A stretch of DNA of 64,000 nt from Chitinophaga sp. Cy-1792 (GCF_011752935.1 NZ_VWWO01000002.1:1798001-1862000), one strand, 5' to 3'. Positions 7,537-17,732 are shown, numbered from the stretch's first letter. Notes: a model not told the origin generated them from the letters alone. A program made the numbers and translations.

Positions 7537-8559
7537 TTACAACTCATCGTAGTACAAACTATACAATACCTGGTTGCTACCCCCAACAATCCCAAGTCCC
7601 CCGACGGTATTATTTCTCAGCTGTATCGCCTGAATAAGGCTGTTGAGCCCCGGATTACGCTTCACTTTCTCATAGGTCATCAGGAAATCATAATACTCTT
7701 TTGAAACAGCTTTAACGTACACGAGTACACGGCCTTTAGGCGCAATGGCTTCGGCCGGACTGGAACTTAATGCGGTAGCATTGATATACAGGTTCGTGTT
7801 GATGGTTTTATTTGTCTGGCTAAAAAGAATGGTATTATAGTTTTCATTTAACCCGCCGATCTGGTTATTGTCGGCATTTTCATCCTGTGTGTATACCGGT
7901 ATACGGAGATAATCGTTCAGGAAGGTGGTGTCTTTGGTAATCAATACACCATGCTGGTTCTTCACCTGTTCGTACAAGTCTTCGTTTTCCGCTTTGTTAT
8001 AACGGACACCATTATACGTAAAATAGATATCTACGGTGGCAGATTGTTTCAGCGCTTCCATCACGATAAACTGCCTGCCTGCCGGCTGTGGTGAGATGAT
8101 AAAGTTGAACCGTAACACCGGGCGGCCGTTGAGCAGGGTACGTAAGGTATCGTGCAGTACAACCGTTGGCGCCGGTGGGATGAGGGCAGAAGCCAGTGCT
8201 TCTTTCATGTCGGGCACGTTCACAATTACGCGGTAGTTGGTGCCGGCAGCGAGCGTGGTTTTACCACTGTAAGAGCTCATCAGGCTATTGCTGTCGCTGT
8301 TAAGACTGAGCGTCTCTACCAGGTTACCATCTTTGGTGGTCAGCTGAACAATTGCATTTTTGACCAGGTCAAAACCATTGTCTACCCCGGGACCTATCAC
8401 TTTGCTTTTGCCAACCAGCACCACTGGCGCCTGTCCGGCTGTCAGCTCGCTGTAAATCACTACCCTGGGCGTACCTGTAATGGCAGGGAGTGGCATTTCC
8501 CGTTCGCAGGCGGTGAGCAACATTATCATTAACACAGCTGGTAAATGCAGCAACTTCAT
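7537..8559 (-). CDS. DUF4249 family lipoprotein, partner of the TonB receptor
   Basis: A 340-residue protein with a signal peptide and lipobox LLTAC (Cys about 18), then the DUF4249 pattern PRVVIYSELTAGQAPVV and a long beta-rich body. DUF4249 genes usually follow TonB-dependent receptors that carry carboxypeptidase-regulatory and plug domains. Here it begins 2 nt after the receptor stop, so it is coupled to it. The protein is probably a surface or periplasmic lipoprotein helping ligand capture; its function is inferred from synteny only. Confidence 0.85.
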   Translation of the reverse strand: MKLLHLPAVLMIMLLTACEREMPLPAITGTPRVVIYSELTAGQAPVVLVGKSKVIGPGVDNGFDLVKNAIVQLTTKDGNLVETLSLNSDSNSLMSSYSGKTTLAAGTNYRVIVNVPDMKEALASALIPPAPTVVLHDTLRTLLNGRPVLRFNFIISPQPAGRQFIVMEALKQSATVDIYFTYNGVRYNKAENEDLYEQVKNQHGVLITKDTTFLNDYLRIPVYTQDENADNNQIGGLNENYNTILFSQTNKTINTNLYINATALSSSPAEAIAPKGRVLVYVKAVSKEYYDFLMTYEKVKRNPGLNSLIQAIQLRNNTVGGLGIVGGSNQVLYSLYYDEL

Positions 8560-8561
8560 AA

Positions 8562-11273
8562 TCAGAATTTTAATGTATAACTCAAATATGGTAATGTTCG
8601 GAAAATACTATACTGGTATAACTGTATCGGATATACCTGGTCGAAATTATAATAGGAGAACTGGTCGAAACTCACGATGAACGGGTTGTTCCGGTCATAG
8701 ATGTTGTATACGCCCGCACTGATGATATGCTTGAACCTGGATTTTTCTCCGAGGTAGATGTTGGTGCCGATATCCAGGTGATGCACGGCATGTAACCGGT
8801 AATTATTCAGCCCGCTGAAGAAGGGGAGATAATTAACCTGGTAGGTAGAGAATGGCGAATAGCGCTCATCCAGGTAACCATTGATATGTCTGGCCCAATC
8901 CAGGTCAGGAAATATTTGCTGTGGTAATGTGAAAGGCGCACCACTGGCGTACTTCCATGTGGCTGATATTGTCCAGTTTTTTTTCAGCTGGTACTTGGTG
9001 GCCAGCGATATGGTATGGCGGCGGTCCTCTTTGTAAGGGAACTTTCTGCCCCCATTGGTGCGGTCGAACTGGCGCCATGCCCATGCCAGCGTATAGCTGA
9101 ATATGCCGGTGAATTTCCCTTTGGTCTTTTCCAGCAATACTTCCGCACCGTAATTGGTGCCGGTACCAGCGATAACTTTCTTCTCCCAGAGATCGGAATT
9201 ATCGAAGATGTTCAGCACAGTATTGGTAGTGACGATATCACTTAACAGTTTGTAATATCCGTCTACGCTGAATCTCCACTGGTCATTCAATTTTTTCTCG
9301 TAAGCCAGGCTGTAATTATAGGAACGTTCCGGTTTAATATTATCTGTGCTGGGTACCCAGAGATCTGTAGGCAGATTGATCACCGGTGTTGTCAGCTGGT
9401 GAATAAACTGCGTCATATTCGAATACGAAGCCTCGATATACTGATTCTGTGGTAGTTTCCAGCGTACCATCAGTCGGGGCTGAAAGCTGGTATAACTGGA
9501 CCCGGCTTGTAGCAGTGCCCCGAAATGTAAGCCTGGCCTTATGATCAGCTTATCATTGAATATTGTCAGCTGGTCCTCTGCATAGGCATTTACTTCTGAC
9601 ATGAAATATTTAGGCGCCTGTCTTTTGATGGCTTCACCTGCTGAAATATTGGTGCTGTATGCAGTAGGAGCGAAGTTGTGGTACGTATAACCACCACCGA
9701 AAGACAGCTTATGCATATTGTTGATGCTATACTCTGTTTCATTCTGTACGGCCACGTCCTTAATACTGGATATTCCTTGTCCCTTAACGAACATGGAATC
9801 CGTTTCACTCAGCGGGATGACGGAGTTTTGTCTGAAAAGATTATAGAACCGGCTATAGGTAACCGTGTTGTTCATGAATATCCTTGGCGACAATACACTG
9901 GTCCATTTCAGGGCAGCAGTGATATTACTCCAGTCGAAGTTGTAGTCGTCGAATAACAGGATTACCGGGTTATCACTGCTGATGCGGAGTTTGTCCTGGC
10001 CTTTGTAGAAGCTCAGGTATAATTTGTTTTTATCGTTGATAACCTGGTTTACTTTCAGGTTGACATCGTAGAGGTAATACTTGCCATAGTTTTTAAGGAT
10101 ATTGCCACCATAGAGTGCATCTACAAGTGATCTGCGAAGACTGAGGGCCATGGAAGTTTTATCTTTTACGATCGGTCCTTCAACTACAGCACTGGCAGAT
10201 ACCGGGCTTGCAGTAATGCTGCCATGCCATTCCTTCATATTACCATCGCGGGTGCGGATGTCTACCACAGACGACAGTCTGCCTGCGTATTTGGCCGGAA
10301 ATGCATCTTTATAAAGAGAGACATCTTTGACGGCATCACCATTAAAAATAGAGAACAGTCCGAAGAGGTGGCCGGTATGATAGATAGGTACACCATCCAG
10401 GAGGTAAAGGTTCTGGTCTGCGCCGCCGCCTCTGATAAGGAGGTTGGCACTGCTTTCCAGGGAGCTGCTGGCGCCGGGATAGAATTGCAGTGACTTCAGC
10501 ACATCTTTCTCTCCCAGGAGGGAAGGGAAGCTGCTTACATAAGATACCGGCATATTGATATAACCTGCATGCAGTACCATGGAGTCTGCAGGCGCGGCGT
10601 TTACGACTACCGGCTGAAGGTAATTGCGGATAGACATGTAGATATCCAGCTGACCTTCGTCAGGCGGAGGAAGCGGTTGTAATACCGTTTCATAGCCCAC
10701 GTGGGAAAATACGATCTGGTGGCAGGTGTCGGGCAACTGGAGGGTATAGAAGCCGTAGGCGTTGCTGACGGTACCTTTCATGGTTACCGGGTCATATATG
10801 GAAGCGCCGATAATAGCCTCATTACTGGAATTTTCTTTTACGAAGCCGCTGACGGTATAGTATTGCGTCTGGGAGTTTTCCCGGAGGAGGAATATTTTGC
10901 CGTTGAAGGCGGCGGCCTGGATACCGCTTCCCTGGAGGATGGTGTTGAGCACCATACCGGTAGTTTTTTCGTTTCCGTTTAGCTGCACCTTTTTGTTCAG
11001 GTGAATAAAATTAGAGCTATAGGAGATCTGTATGCCGGTATGGCGTTGTATTTCCTGTATATACGACAAAATACTTCCCTGTTGGGAAGTAGGTTTGAAG
11101 TGTACGGATAGAAGTGAGTCACTGTTTTGCTGGGCGCGGACAGCTGTCCACGGCAAAAGCAGCAGAAACAATAATGTTGTAACGGTACAGGCGATTTTTA
11201 CATAATCATTGGCTGATGACAATCGTGTCGCCTTCTTGTCTGTATTTGAAGCCCAGCAATAGTTGTAGTTCAT
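8562..11273 (-). CDS. TonB-dependent receptor with STN and carboxypeptidase-regulatory domains
   Basis: An outer-membrane active transporter of about 900 residues. From the N terminus: signal peptide (hydrophobic run ending AVRAQQ), STN domain (pattern GIQISYSSNF...), CarboxypepD_reg-like domain (YTVSGFVKE... onward), plug domain (FLLRENS region to LLIRGGGADQNLYLLDGVPIY) and a 22-strand barrel ending in aromatic YTLKF. The STN domain typically signals to FecR, whose gene lies immediately upstream. The start is uncertain: ATGs at 11333, 11282 and 11273 are all in frame and all overlap the fecR 3' end. I prefer 11273, nearest the signal peptide. The ligand is unknown. Confidence 0.88.
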   Translation of the reverse strand: MNYNYCWASNTDKKATRLSSANDYVKIACTVTTLLFLLLLPWTAVRAQQNSDSLLSVHFKPTSQQGSILSYIQEIQRHTGIQISYSSNFIHLNKKVQLNGNEKTTGMVLNTILQGSGIQAAAFNGKIFLLRENSQTQYYTVSGFVKENSSNEAIIGASIYDPVTMKGTVSNAYGFYTLQLPDTCHQIVFSHVGYETVLQPLPPPDEGQLDIYMSIRNYLQPVVVNAAPADSMVLHAGYINMPVSYVSSFPSLLGEKDVLKSLQFYPGASSSLESSANLLIRGGGADQNLYLLDGVPIYHTGHLFGLFSIFNGDAVKDVSLYKDAFPAKYAGRLSSVVDIRTRDGNMKEWHGSITASPVSASAVVEGPIVKDKTSMALSLRRSLVDALYGGNILKNYGKYYLYDVNLKVNQVINDKNKLYLSFYKGQDKLRISSDNPVILLFDDYNFDWSNITAALKWTSVLSPRIFMNNTVTYSRFYNLFRQNSVIPLSETDSMFVKGQGISSIKDVAVQNETEYSINNMHKLSFGGGYTYHNFAPTAYSTNISAGEAIKRQAPKYFMSEVNAYAEDQLTIFNDKLIIRPGLHFGALLQAGSSYTSFQPRLMVRWKLPQNQYIEASYSNMTQFIHQLTTPVINLPTDLWVPSTDNIKPERSYNYSLAYEKKLNDQWRFSVDGYYKLLSDIVTTNTVLNIFDNSDLWEKKVIAGTGTNYGAEVLLEKTKGKFTGIFSYTLAWAWRQFDRTNGGRKFPYKEDRRHTISLATKYQLKKNWTISATWKYASGAPFTLPQQIFPDLDWARHINGYLDERYSPFSTYQVNYLPFFSGLNNYRLHAVHHLDIGTNIYLGEKSRFKHIISAGVYNIYDRNNPFIVSFDQFSYYNFDQVYPIQLYQYSIFRTLPYLSYTLKF

Positions 11274-12183
11274 GCAATGCATTATCACAGGACTGATCCC
11301 GGAAGGTGATGGTTGCTCTTTGCTGAGCGGCATTCTTCTGGTAAGATTCGTCGATCCTGATTACTTTGCTGTAAAAATCGGCTAATTGTGGCAATATATC
11401 AACAAGTGGAAGATCATTAAATTGTAATGTCCCTGTTTTCCAGGCTAAAAAGTTGAGATCATCGTTTTCTGCGGCGGAAAGAAGTCCGTTTTTACTGATA
11501 CCTTTTTTGCCGCTGCTAACGATTACGCCCTGGTTCTGGTCTTCATTTCCGAGTCTTACGCTACCTTCTGTAACAATTACTACGGTGCCGGAGTCGCTGG
11601 TTTCTACGGTAAAGGCCGTTCCCAGTACTTCTACCTGGTCGTGATTGGGCGTTTTGATGACAAAGGGGTGGCTGGCGTCGCTGGCTACCTGGAACCATGC
11701 TTCACCTGTTAATTCCACGATCCTTTTATTTTCTTTATAGGCTTTGCTGTATTTGATGCTGGAGCCCGGGCGGAGACTGATACTGGTTTGATCATCCAGC
11801 TGAAGGTCTTTTATTTTACCTTCATTGGCCGCCACTTCATGCATTTTATAGGAAGAAGATTCCGTCATCCACCATGCGCCGGCAGACAATAAGGCGAGAA
11901 CGGCTGCGGCAGCAGCATATCTGGCCCAAAGTGGCCTCACTTTGGCAGTTGCAGGTAATGAAGACTGAATTTGCTGATCTACCTTTATCCAGGCTGCCGG
12001 CGTATTGTATTGCCTTTCAGGTCGGGATTTCGCACTATCGTTCCAGATTTTCACTATTTTCTCGTACTCTTGCTGGTTTGCCTCATCGGCTTCCGTCCAT
12101 TGACGGAGTACCAGGTCTTCTTCAGGGCTGATCTGGTTGGACAGTCGTAGTGTGATCAGTTCATATAAGGTGCTAGGTTCCAT
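11206..12183 (-). CDS. FecR family anti-sigma / signal transducer
   Basis: A 325-residue inner-membrane protein. A cytoplasmic N-terminal segment (about 1-80) that should bind the sigma factor is followed by one membrane helix (about 86-106, RYAAAAAVLALLSAGAWW). Next come the periplasmic FecR domain (about 120-215, with GEAWFQVASDASHPFVI) and a C-terminal DUF4974/STN-like domain (about 250-325). It relays occupancy of the downstream TonB receptor to the upstream ECF sigma factor. Its last 68 nt overlap the preferred receptor start. Confidence 0.92.
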   Translation of the reverse strand: MEPSTLYELITLRLSNQISPEEDLVLRQWTEADEANQQEYEKIVKIWNDSAKSRPERQYNTPAAWIKVDQQIQSSLPATAKVRPLWARYAAAAAVLALLSAGAWWMTESSSYKMHEVAANEGKIKDLQLDDQTSISLRPGSSIKYSKAYKENKRIVELTGEAWFQVASDASHPFVIKTPNHDQVEVLGTAFTVETSDSGTVVIVTEGSVRLGNEDQNQGVIVSSGKKGISKNGLLSAAENDDLNFLAWKTGTLQFNDLPLVDILPQLADFYSKVIRIDESYQKNAAQQRATITFRDQSCDNALHELQLLLGFKYRQEGDTIVISQ

Positions 12184-12238
12184 AAATAACTACAGTGTGC
12201 TCTATCTATACAACGGCAAAAGGGACATCATCCCTCTA

Positions 12239-12799
12239 TTAGTCTATTAATAAATTAACAAGAAATAACATACAGACCGGTAATCCGTAGGCGGAGAGGT
12301 ACTTTCGAAGGATTTTTAGTGCTCTTCCCATATAGTTCTCGACCGTTTTGGCGGATAAACCGAGCTCGGCAGCAGCCTGTTGATGAGTCATGCCCTTCAC
12401 CCGGCAACGGGTGAATACTTCCTTACATTGAGGAGGCAGATTTTCAATGGCTTCATATATCAGCTGCTCATAGTATGGTTTGCTCTGTTCCTTTTCCTGT
12501 TCTCCAGGTTCTTCACTGTAATCGGCCAGTAACTCATATCCCTTATTATGCGCCTGTTCTACATTGATTTTCCGCAACGCTGAAATGGAATTATTGCGTA
12601 CTGCCCTGAACAGGTAGGCTTTAATGTTTGGAATTCCAATGAGGTCCTGGTGTTTCTGCCATAACTTAATGAATGTTTCCTGTACCACGTCTTCCGCGGC
12701 GGCATCGTCATTCAGAAAACTGTAGGCATAATTACACAACTCGTTGTACAGTGAATGAAAAAGCGCCTGATATGCTTGATAAGAAGGTGATGTAATCAT
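12239..12799 (-). CDS. ECF RNA polymerase sigma-70 factor (FecI-like)
   Basis: A 186-residue sigma factor. Region 2 contains DDAAAEDVVQETFIKLW (about 31-47), and region 4 has a helix-turn-helix GMTHQQAAAELGLSAKTVEN (about 135-154). A hydrophobic C-terminal tail (VCMLFLVNLLI) is typical of the Bacteroidota sigma-70 family that partners FecR. It heads a minus-strand cassette of sigma, FecR, TonB receptor and DUF4249 lipoprotein and probably controls the last two. Confidence 0.93.
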   Translation of the reverse strand: MITSPSYQAYQALFHSLYNELCNYAYSFLNDDAAAEDVVQETFIKLWQKHQDLIGIPNIKAYLFRAVRNNSISALRKINVEQAHNKGYELLADYSEEPGEQEKEQSKPYYEQLIYEAIENLPPQCKEVFTRCRVKGMTHQQAAAELGLSAKTVENYMGRALKILRKYLSAYGLPVCMLFLVNLLID

Positions 12800-12944
12800 T
12801 TAACCTTCAAAGAATTTTATTAATAATGAATGCTGCTAATGTAGTTCTTTTTTTCATTATAAATATAAGTTGACATATACGCGTACCATCGCCTTTTATA
12901 TTTCACGCCTCCATTTCGCATAATTTAATATTATCTTTATAGGC

Positions 12945-13571
12945 ATGATACAGGTCTTCTATGCCACTGCACCGAACGAACTGCCCGATTTTGAATCGGC
13001 CCTGTCATCAATGCCCACGCCCATCAGGGATTATGTTAACAGGTACCATTACTTTAAAGATGCCGGCCTTGCACTCACCAGCAGACTACTCCTCCAGCAT
13101 GCGCTGAGAACCAATCACCTGGCAGACAACCTCCTGGAAATGATCCTGTCGGATAACTATAAACGCCCCTACATTCCGGGTTGCCCCGACTTTAACCTGT
13201 CGCACACCGGTAATGTTGCAGTATGCGCCTTCTCCACAGAAGGAAGGGTAGGCATCGACATAGAAAAAATTCAACCTATAGAACTGGACGATTTTGAAGG
13301 CATCTGGACACCCGCCGAACTACAGTTTATTCAGCACGACCATAGCCGGTTCTTTTACTACTGGACCCGTAAGGAAGCCATTATCAAAGCAGATGGGAGA
13401 GGCCTCCACCTGCCATTGCAGCTGATTGATGTCAGCAAAGACCAGGTTTTACTGGACCAGAAATCCTGGCAACTCCAGGAACTCTTCCTGCTGCCAGGCT
13501 ATAAAGCCCACATCGCCACCGATCTGCCAGCACTTCTTCCCCCTGTAATTAATCAGGTAAATCTCTTCTGA
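12945..13571 (+). CDS. 4'-phosphopantetheinyl transferase (Sfp type)
   Basis: A 208-residue enzyme that transfers phosphopantetheine from CoA to the serine of carrier proteins. Motifs: FNLSHTG (83-89), the magnesium-binding GIDIEKI (103-109) and WTRKEAIIKADG (140-151). The two-lobed Sfp/Gsp fold is expected, with broad carrier specificity for PKS, NRPS or fatty acid carriers. No biosynthetic cluster lies nearby, so it is probably a general activator. A weak promoter-like TATCTTTA lies just upstream. Confidence 0.93.
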   Translation: MIQVFYATAPNELPDFESALSSMPTPIRDYVNRYHYFKDAGLALTSRLLLQHALRTNHLADNLLEMILSDNYKRPYIPGCPDFNLSHTGNVAVCAFSTEGRVGIDIEKIQPIELDDFEGIWTPAELQFIQHDHSRFFYYWTRKEAIIKADGRGLHLPLQLIDVSKDQVLLDQKSWQLQELFLLPGYKAHIATDLPALLPPVINQVNLF

Positions 13572-13709
13572 TCTACCTAAAAAATCTACTCAAACTGATT
13601 TCTGGCCATATTTCATATTTCTTCTTGATTTTCAGATTATAATTTTATCTTGGAGGCGTTTTGCAATCCATTGCAAAGAATTTTTATCCCGTTAAATAAA
13701 CATCGGAAA

Positions 13710-16121
13710 ATGAAGCTCAGGATTACAGCAACGGGCCTGCTAACTATGCTGACGGTACAATATGCAGCCGCTCAGAAAGGTCAGCTGCCCATTTATCGGA
13801 ATGGCTGGATTGATTTCAACAAAAATGGAAAGATGGACATCTTTGAAGATCCATCTCAGACAGTTGATGCACGCGTGAAGGACCTCCTTTCTCAAATGAC
13901 ACTGGACGAAAAGACCTGTCAGATGGCCACCCTATACGGTTATGGCCGCGTACTCAAAGATGAAATGCCAACCCCGGAATGGAAAAACAAAGTCTGGAAA
14001 GATGGTATCGCCAACATCGATGAGGAATTGAACAGTCTGGCCGGTAACAGCAAAGCCCAATCTGCCTACTCTTTCCCTTTTAATAAACATGCGGCTGCCA
14101 TCAATACCGTTCAGAAATGGTTTATTGAGGAAACCAGGCTGGGTATACCGGTAGATTTTACCAACGAAGGTATACATGGTCTGAACCATGACCGCGCCAC
14201 CCCTTTGCCGGCGCCAATCGGCATCGGTAGTACCTGGAACCGTAAACTGGTACACCAGGCAGGAGAAATCGCCGGCCGTGAGGCTAAACTGCTTGGCTAT
14301 ACGAACGTATATGCACCTATTCTTGATCCTGCCCGCGACCCACGCTGGGGCCGTGTGGTAGAATGCTATGGTGAAGATCCCTTCCTCATCGCTGAAATGG
14401 GTAAACAAATGGTGATCGGTATACAATCACAGGGAGTGGCTTCAACACTGAAACACTTTGCAGTATACAGTATTCCTAAAGGTGGCCGCGATGGCAACGC
14501 CCGTACAGACCCACATGTGGCGCCAAGAGAAATGTACCAGATATACCTCTATCCATTCCGTCGCGTAATCCAGGAAGCAAAGCCAATGGGCGTAATGAGC
14601 AGTTATAACGACTGGGATGGTGAGCCGGTAACTGGTTCCTATTTCTTCCTCACCGAATTACTTCGCCAGAAATTTGGCTTCGACGGATATGTGGTGTCCG
14701 ACAGTGATGCGGTGGAATACCTCTTCAGCAAACACCACGTAGCAGCTACCTATAAAGAAGCGGTTCGCCAGACAGTAGAAGCAGGACTGAACGTTCGTAC
14801 CAACTTTACCCCTCCGGAAGATTTCATCACCCCGCTTCGTGAGCTGGTGAAAGAAGGAAAGGTAAATATGAAAACGATCGATAGCCGTGTAAGTGATGTT
14901 TTACGCGTGAAGTTCCGCCTGGGCCTCTTCGATAAGCCTTACGTAGACGAGAAAGCAGCCGACAAAGGTGTACATACTCCTGCCGACGATTCCTTTGCAC
15001 TGCAACTGAACCGCGAGTCGCTGGTACTCCTGAAAAATGAAAACAATACTTTACCAATCAATAAACAGGCGATCAAAAAGTTATTGGTAACCGGACCGAT
15101 GGCCACAGCCGTAAGTCACGCCAACAGCCGCTATGGTCCTTCGCATAACCCGGTGATTTCCGTGTTGGAAGGCATCCGGAAGCAGGCAGGTAAAGGCCTC
15201 GAAGTTACTTACGCCAAAGGTTGTGATGTGGTAAACCCAGGATGGCCTGGCACGGAAGTTATTCCTACACCATTGAGCCAGGATGAGCAGAACGATATCA
15301 ACGAAGCGGTAGCAAAAGCGAAAGAAGCGGATGTTATTGTTGCAGTGGTTGGTGAAGACGATAAACGCGTAGGGGAGAGCCTTTCCCGTACCAGCCTGGA
15401 TTTGCCGGGTCGTCAGCTGCAACTGCTGCAGGCATTGCATGCCACCGGCAAACCGGTAGTAGCGGTACTGATCAATGGCCAGCCTTTAACCATCAACTGG
15501 GAAAACCAAAACCTGCCGGCTATCCTTGAGGCCTGGTTCCCTGGCCCTTCAGGTGGTATAGCAGTAGCAGAAGCGCTGTTCGGGGATTATAACCCGGGCG
15601 GCCGACTCACCGTTACCTTCCCTAAATCAACCGGTCAGCTGGAACTGAACTTCCCGTATAAACCCGGATCTCATGCTGATCAGCCTTCCAGCGGTAATAA
15701 CGGTTACGGTCGTACGAGCGTAAACGGACCGCTGTATCCTTTCGGTTATGGCCTCAGCTACACAACATTTGAATACAGCAACCTGGTGGTAACACCTGAT
15801 CAGGGCCACCAGCAAACAGATATCCAGGTGTCAGTGGATGTAACCAATACGGGTAAACGTACCGGCGATGAAGTGGTACAATTATATATGCACGACAAAG
15901 TAAGCAGTGTCACTACTTACGTTTGGCAGCTTCGTGGCTTCGACCGCGTAACACTGGCTCCAGGCGAAAAGAAAACAATGCACTTCACCCTGCACCCGGA
16001 CGACCTGGCCCTGCTGGATAAGAATATGAACTGGACTGTTGAGCCAGGGGACTTTGAAATAGCAATAGGCGCGAATTCAGAAGACCTGAAGCTCAAAAAA
16101 ACAATTACCATAATTGACTAA
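13710..16121 (+). CDS. Glycoside hydrolase family 3 (beta-glucosidase/xylosidase-like)
   Basis: An 803-residue secreted enzyme with a signal peptide (to about residue 21). An EF-hand-like loop follows (D35, N37, N39, D43), then the GH3 N-terminal TIM barrel with nucleophile Asp331 in YVVSDSDAVEYL. The GH3 C-terminal alpha/beta sandwich (about 430-640) contains the acid/base region around GEDDKRVGES, and a fibronectin type III-like domain ends the chain (about 710-800). I chose the start at 13710 because upstream residues do not form a signal peptide. Exact sugar specificity cannot be read from sequence. A strong terminator follows. Confidence 0.92.
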   Translation: MKLRITATGLLTMLTVQYAAAQKGQLPIYRNGWIDFNKNGKMDIFEDPSQTVDARVKDLLSQMTLDEKTCQMATLYGYGRVLKDEMPTPEWKNKVWKDGIANIDEELNSLAGNSKAQSAYSFPFNKHAAAINTVQKWFIEETRLGIPVDFTNEGIHGLNHDRATPLPAPIGIGSTWNRKLVHQAGEIAGREAKLLGYTNVYAPILDPARDPRWGRVVECYGEDPFLIAEMGKQMVIGIQSQGVASTLKHFAVYSIPKGGRDGNARTDPHVAPREMYQIYLYPFRRVIQEAKPMGVMSSYNDWDGEPVTGSYFFLTELLRQKFGFDGYVVSDSDAVEYLFSKHHVAATYKEAVRQTVEAGLNVRTNFTPPEDFITPLRELVKEGKVNMKTIDSRVSDVLRVKFRLGLFDKPYVDEKAADKGVHTPADDSFALQLNRESLVLLKNENNTLPINKQAIKKLLVTGPMATAVSHANSRYGPSHNPVISVLEGIRKQAGKGLEVTYAKGCDVVNPGWPGTEVIPTPLSQDEQNDINEAVAKAKEADVIVAVVGEDDKRVGESLSRTSLDLPGRQLQLLQALHATGKPVVAVLINGQPLTINWENQNLPAILEAWFPGPSGGIAVAEALFGDYNPGGRLTVTFPKSTGQLELNFPYKPGSHADQPSSGNNGYGRTSVNGPLYPFGYGLSYTTFEYSNLVVTPDQGHQQTDIQVSVDVTNTGKRTGDEVVQLYMHDKVSSVTTYVWQLRGFDRVTLAPGEKKTMHFTLHPDDLALLDKNMNWTVEPGDFEIAIGANSEDLKLKKTITIID

Positions 16122-16148
16122 TAATAAACTCATATCCTATAATCACCT

Positions 16149-16180
16149 GCCCCTGGAATTCTTTCCGGGGGCTTTTTTTT
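16149..16180 (+). terminator. Intrinsic terminator after the GH3 gene
   Basis: GCCCCTGGAA (16149-16158) pairs with TTCCGGGGGC (16163-16172), one G-T wobble, loop TTCT, followed by eight T. Confidence 0.9.
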
Positions 16181-16217
16181 AACACCTTCCGGGTATTGGG
16201 TGTGTAAACCTTGCGAC

Positions 16218-16225
16218 TATCTTTG
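16218..16225 (+). promoter_or_regulatory. -7 promoter element TATCTTTG for the first lipoprotein paralogue
   Basis: A clear TAnnTTTG element, ending 22 nt before the ATG at 16248. The upstream in-frame start at 16200 would precede the promoter, which supports 16248. Confidence 0.6.
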
Positions 16226-16247
16226 CACTTTGTTATTCCTTACTCTT

Positions 16248-17699
16248 ATGCCTATACGTTTCTTTGCCGCTGTATCCCTGCTGTTTATGATTGCTTGCGG
16301 ACAACCCGCCCATGAGGATTTTACTACAGCAAATTTCAAGATGCTTTTGAACAATCTTGATACGGTTAAAACACCTACCACCTGGATATGGATGGATTCA
16401 CTCAGGGCGGTCCGTGTATTCGGAGACTATACCTCGTATGCTGCCGTAACAGCAGCAATGCTGCCCCCAAGAGATAGCATGATTAATATAGTATATGATG
16501 CCACCGATGAAAAAGATACGCTGACCCATAGCTTTATTGTTGCCGCTTATACGCCGGCAGGCAAACTTGTCAGTAAAACGCTCATGAAAAAGCTCAGAAA
16601 AGAGCCGGACCACAAATGGGGCGGTGCGGTTGTAATGGAAAACGATTCTTTACTGGAGTTAAGACAGTATTATTTCAGCGGTAGCTGGGAGGCTACCGGA
16701 AACCCTGCATCTGACATTACGCAAATATTGATTGGGAAAAATGGACAGCATACTTTGCTGGACAATGATACAGAAACTTTTGAGCACTTTGGGAAAGACT
16801 TCCGGGAGCTGCAATTGCCGTTTATCTTCCCCGATACCCCGGATGATGCTGAGCCGCTGCCAACGGTCAACAGAGCAGCACACTGGTTTGATCTGGGGCC
16901 TTTGCTGGGACTTGATTTTCCCAAAATTAATAAAATGGGAAAAGTAAACATTCCAGGTACACAACACCGTTTCTATGTGCTGAAAATGTCGCAACCAATA
17001 TTGCAATATACTAACCAGCAGGTAGATGACGCGCTCTATGTGGTCGATTATGATGAGCGTGGTAAAAGATATGGCCAGTGGCGCGTTACCGGCGGTGATG
17101 AGGTTGATAATAATTTTACACTGGTACGGGATTTTAATGTTGATTCCATAGGTAACTGCCATTTTGCTGAGTTTAAATTAGATAAGGGAGAAGTTTTTGA
17201 GAACGAAGGGTTTAGTATATCTTATCTGATGAGAAAAGAATTATCCGTGCAGTCGAACGGAAGATTAAAACTTTTCTGCAATTCGCTGGATGTGGACATG
17301 AAAAGCTTCGATGCTGATTCAGCTATTGCGAATTATAAACTGGCTGTTAATAATCAGCAGAAATATACATTGCTTACCAGGGTGCCCGGTAGCAATATGT
17401 CCCTGGCTTTACACCGCTGGAAATCAGGGAAGGTCTATGTTTTTGAAATTGTTTCCATTGCGAAGGCCAAAATCATTGATGCAATGGTAGTGGCCTATAA
17501 AGGTCTTGATCGTATACCGGCAGATGAAGTTACATTCGATAAAACTGTATTCGAAAACCTGGAGCAGCTGCCAGGAACCATGAACGGTCCGGTAAGAGTA
17601 CGTTTTAAAGATAAGACATTAACGATGGAGGCTAATGGTACATTATCAATGGAACCTGTACTAAATATAACGGTTCCGAAAACTACTCCGGATTTATAA
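16248..17699 (+). CDS. Lipoprotein of unknown function, paralogue 1 of 4
   Basis: A 483-residue protein with lipobox FMIAC near residue 17. It shares with the next two genes the order: N-terminal region, LQLPFIFPDTP, HWFDLGPLLGLDFP, KMGKVNIPG, VVDYDERGK, VQSNGRL, and a C-terminal GPVRVRFKDK segment. The pattern suggests a long beta-rich extracytoplasmic protein. I know no family name for it. Gene 1 of a tandem series with short gaps, presumably a local duplication; a promoter lies upstream and the next gene follows after 33 nt. Confidence 0.75.
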   Translation: MPIRFFAAVSLLFMIACGQPAHEDFTTANFKMLLNNLDTVKTPTTWIWMDSLRAVRVFGDYTSYAAVTAAMLPPRDSMINIVYDATDEKDTLTHSFIVAAYTPAGKLVSKTLMKKLRKEPDHKWGGAVVMENDSLLELRQYYFSGSWEATGNPASDITQILIGKNGQHTLLDNDTETFEHFGKDFRELQLPFIFPDTPDDAEPLPTVNRAAHWFDLGPLLGLDFPKINKMGKVNIPGTQHRFYVLKMSQPILQYTNQQVDDALYVVDYDERGKRYGQWRVTGGDEVDNNFTLVRDFNVDSIGNCHFAEFKLDKGEVFENEGFSISYLMRKELSVQSNGRLKLFCNSLDVDMKSFDADSAIANYKLAVNNQQKYTLLTRVPGSNMSLALHRWKSGKVYVFEIVSIAKAKIIDAMVVAYKGLDRIPADEVTFDKTVFENLEQLPGTMNGPVRVRFKDKTLTMEANGTLSMEPVLNITVPKTTPDL

Positions 17700-17732
17700 G
17701 GTAATCTTTTCATTTTGTTATTCCTTACCCAT

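Noticed and set aside
9015..9245. Plus-strand ORFs opposite the TonB receptor and SusC genes
   Set aside because: They mirror the codon structure of the large minus-strand genes and lack own promoters or domains.
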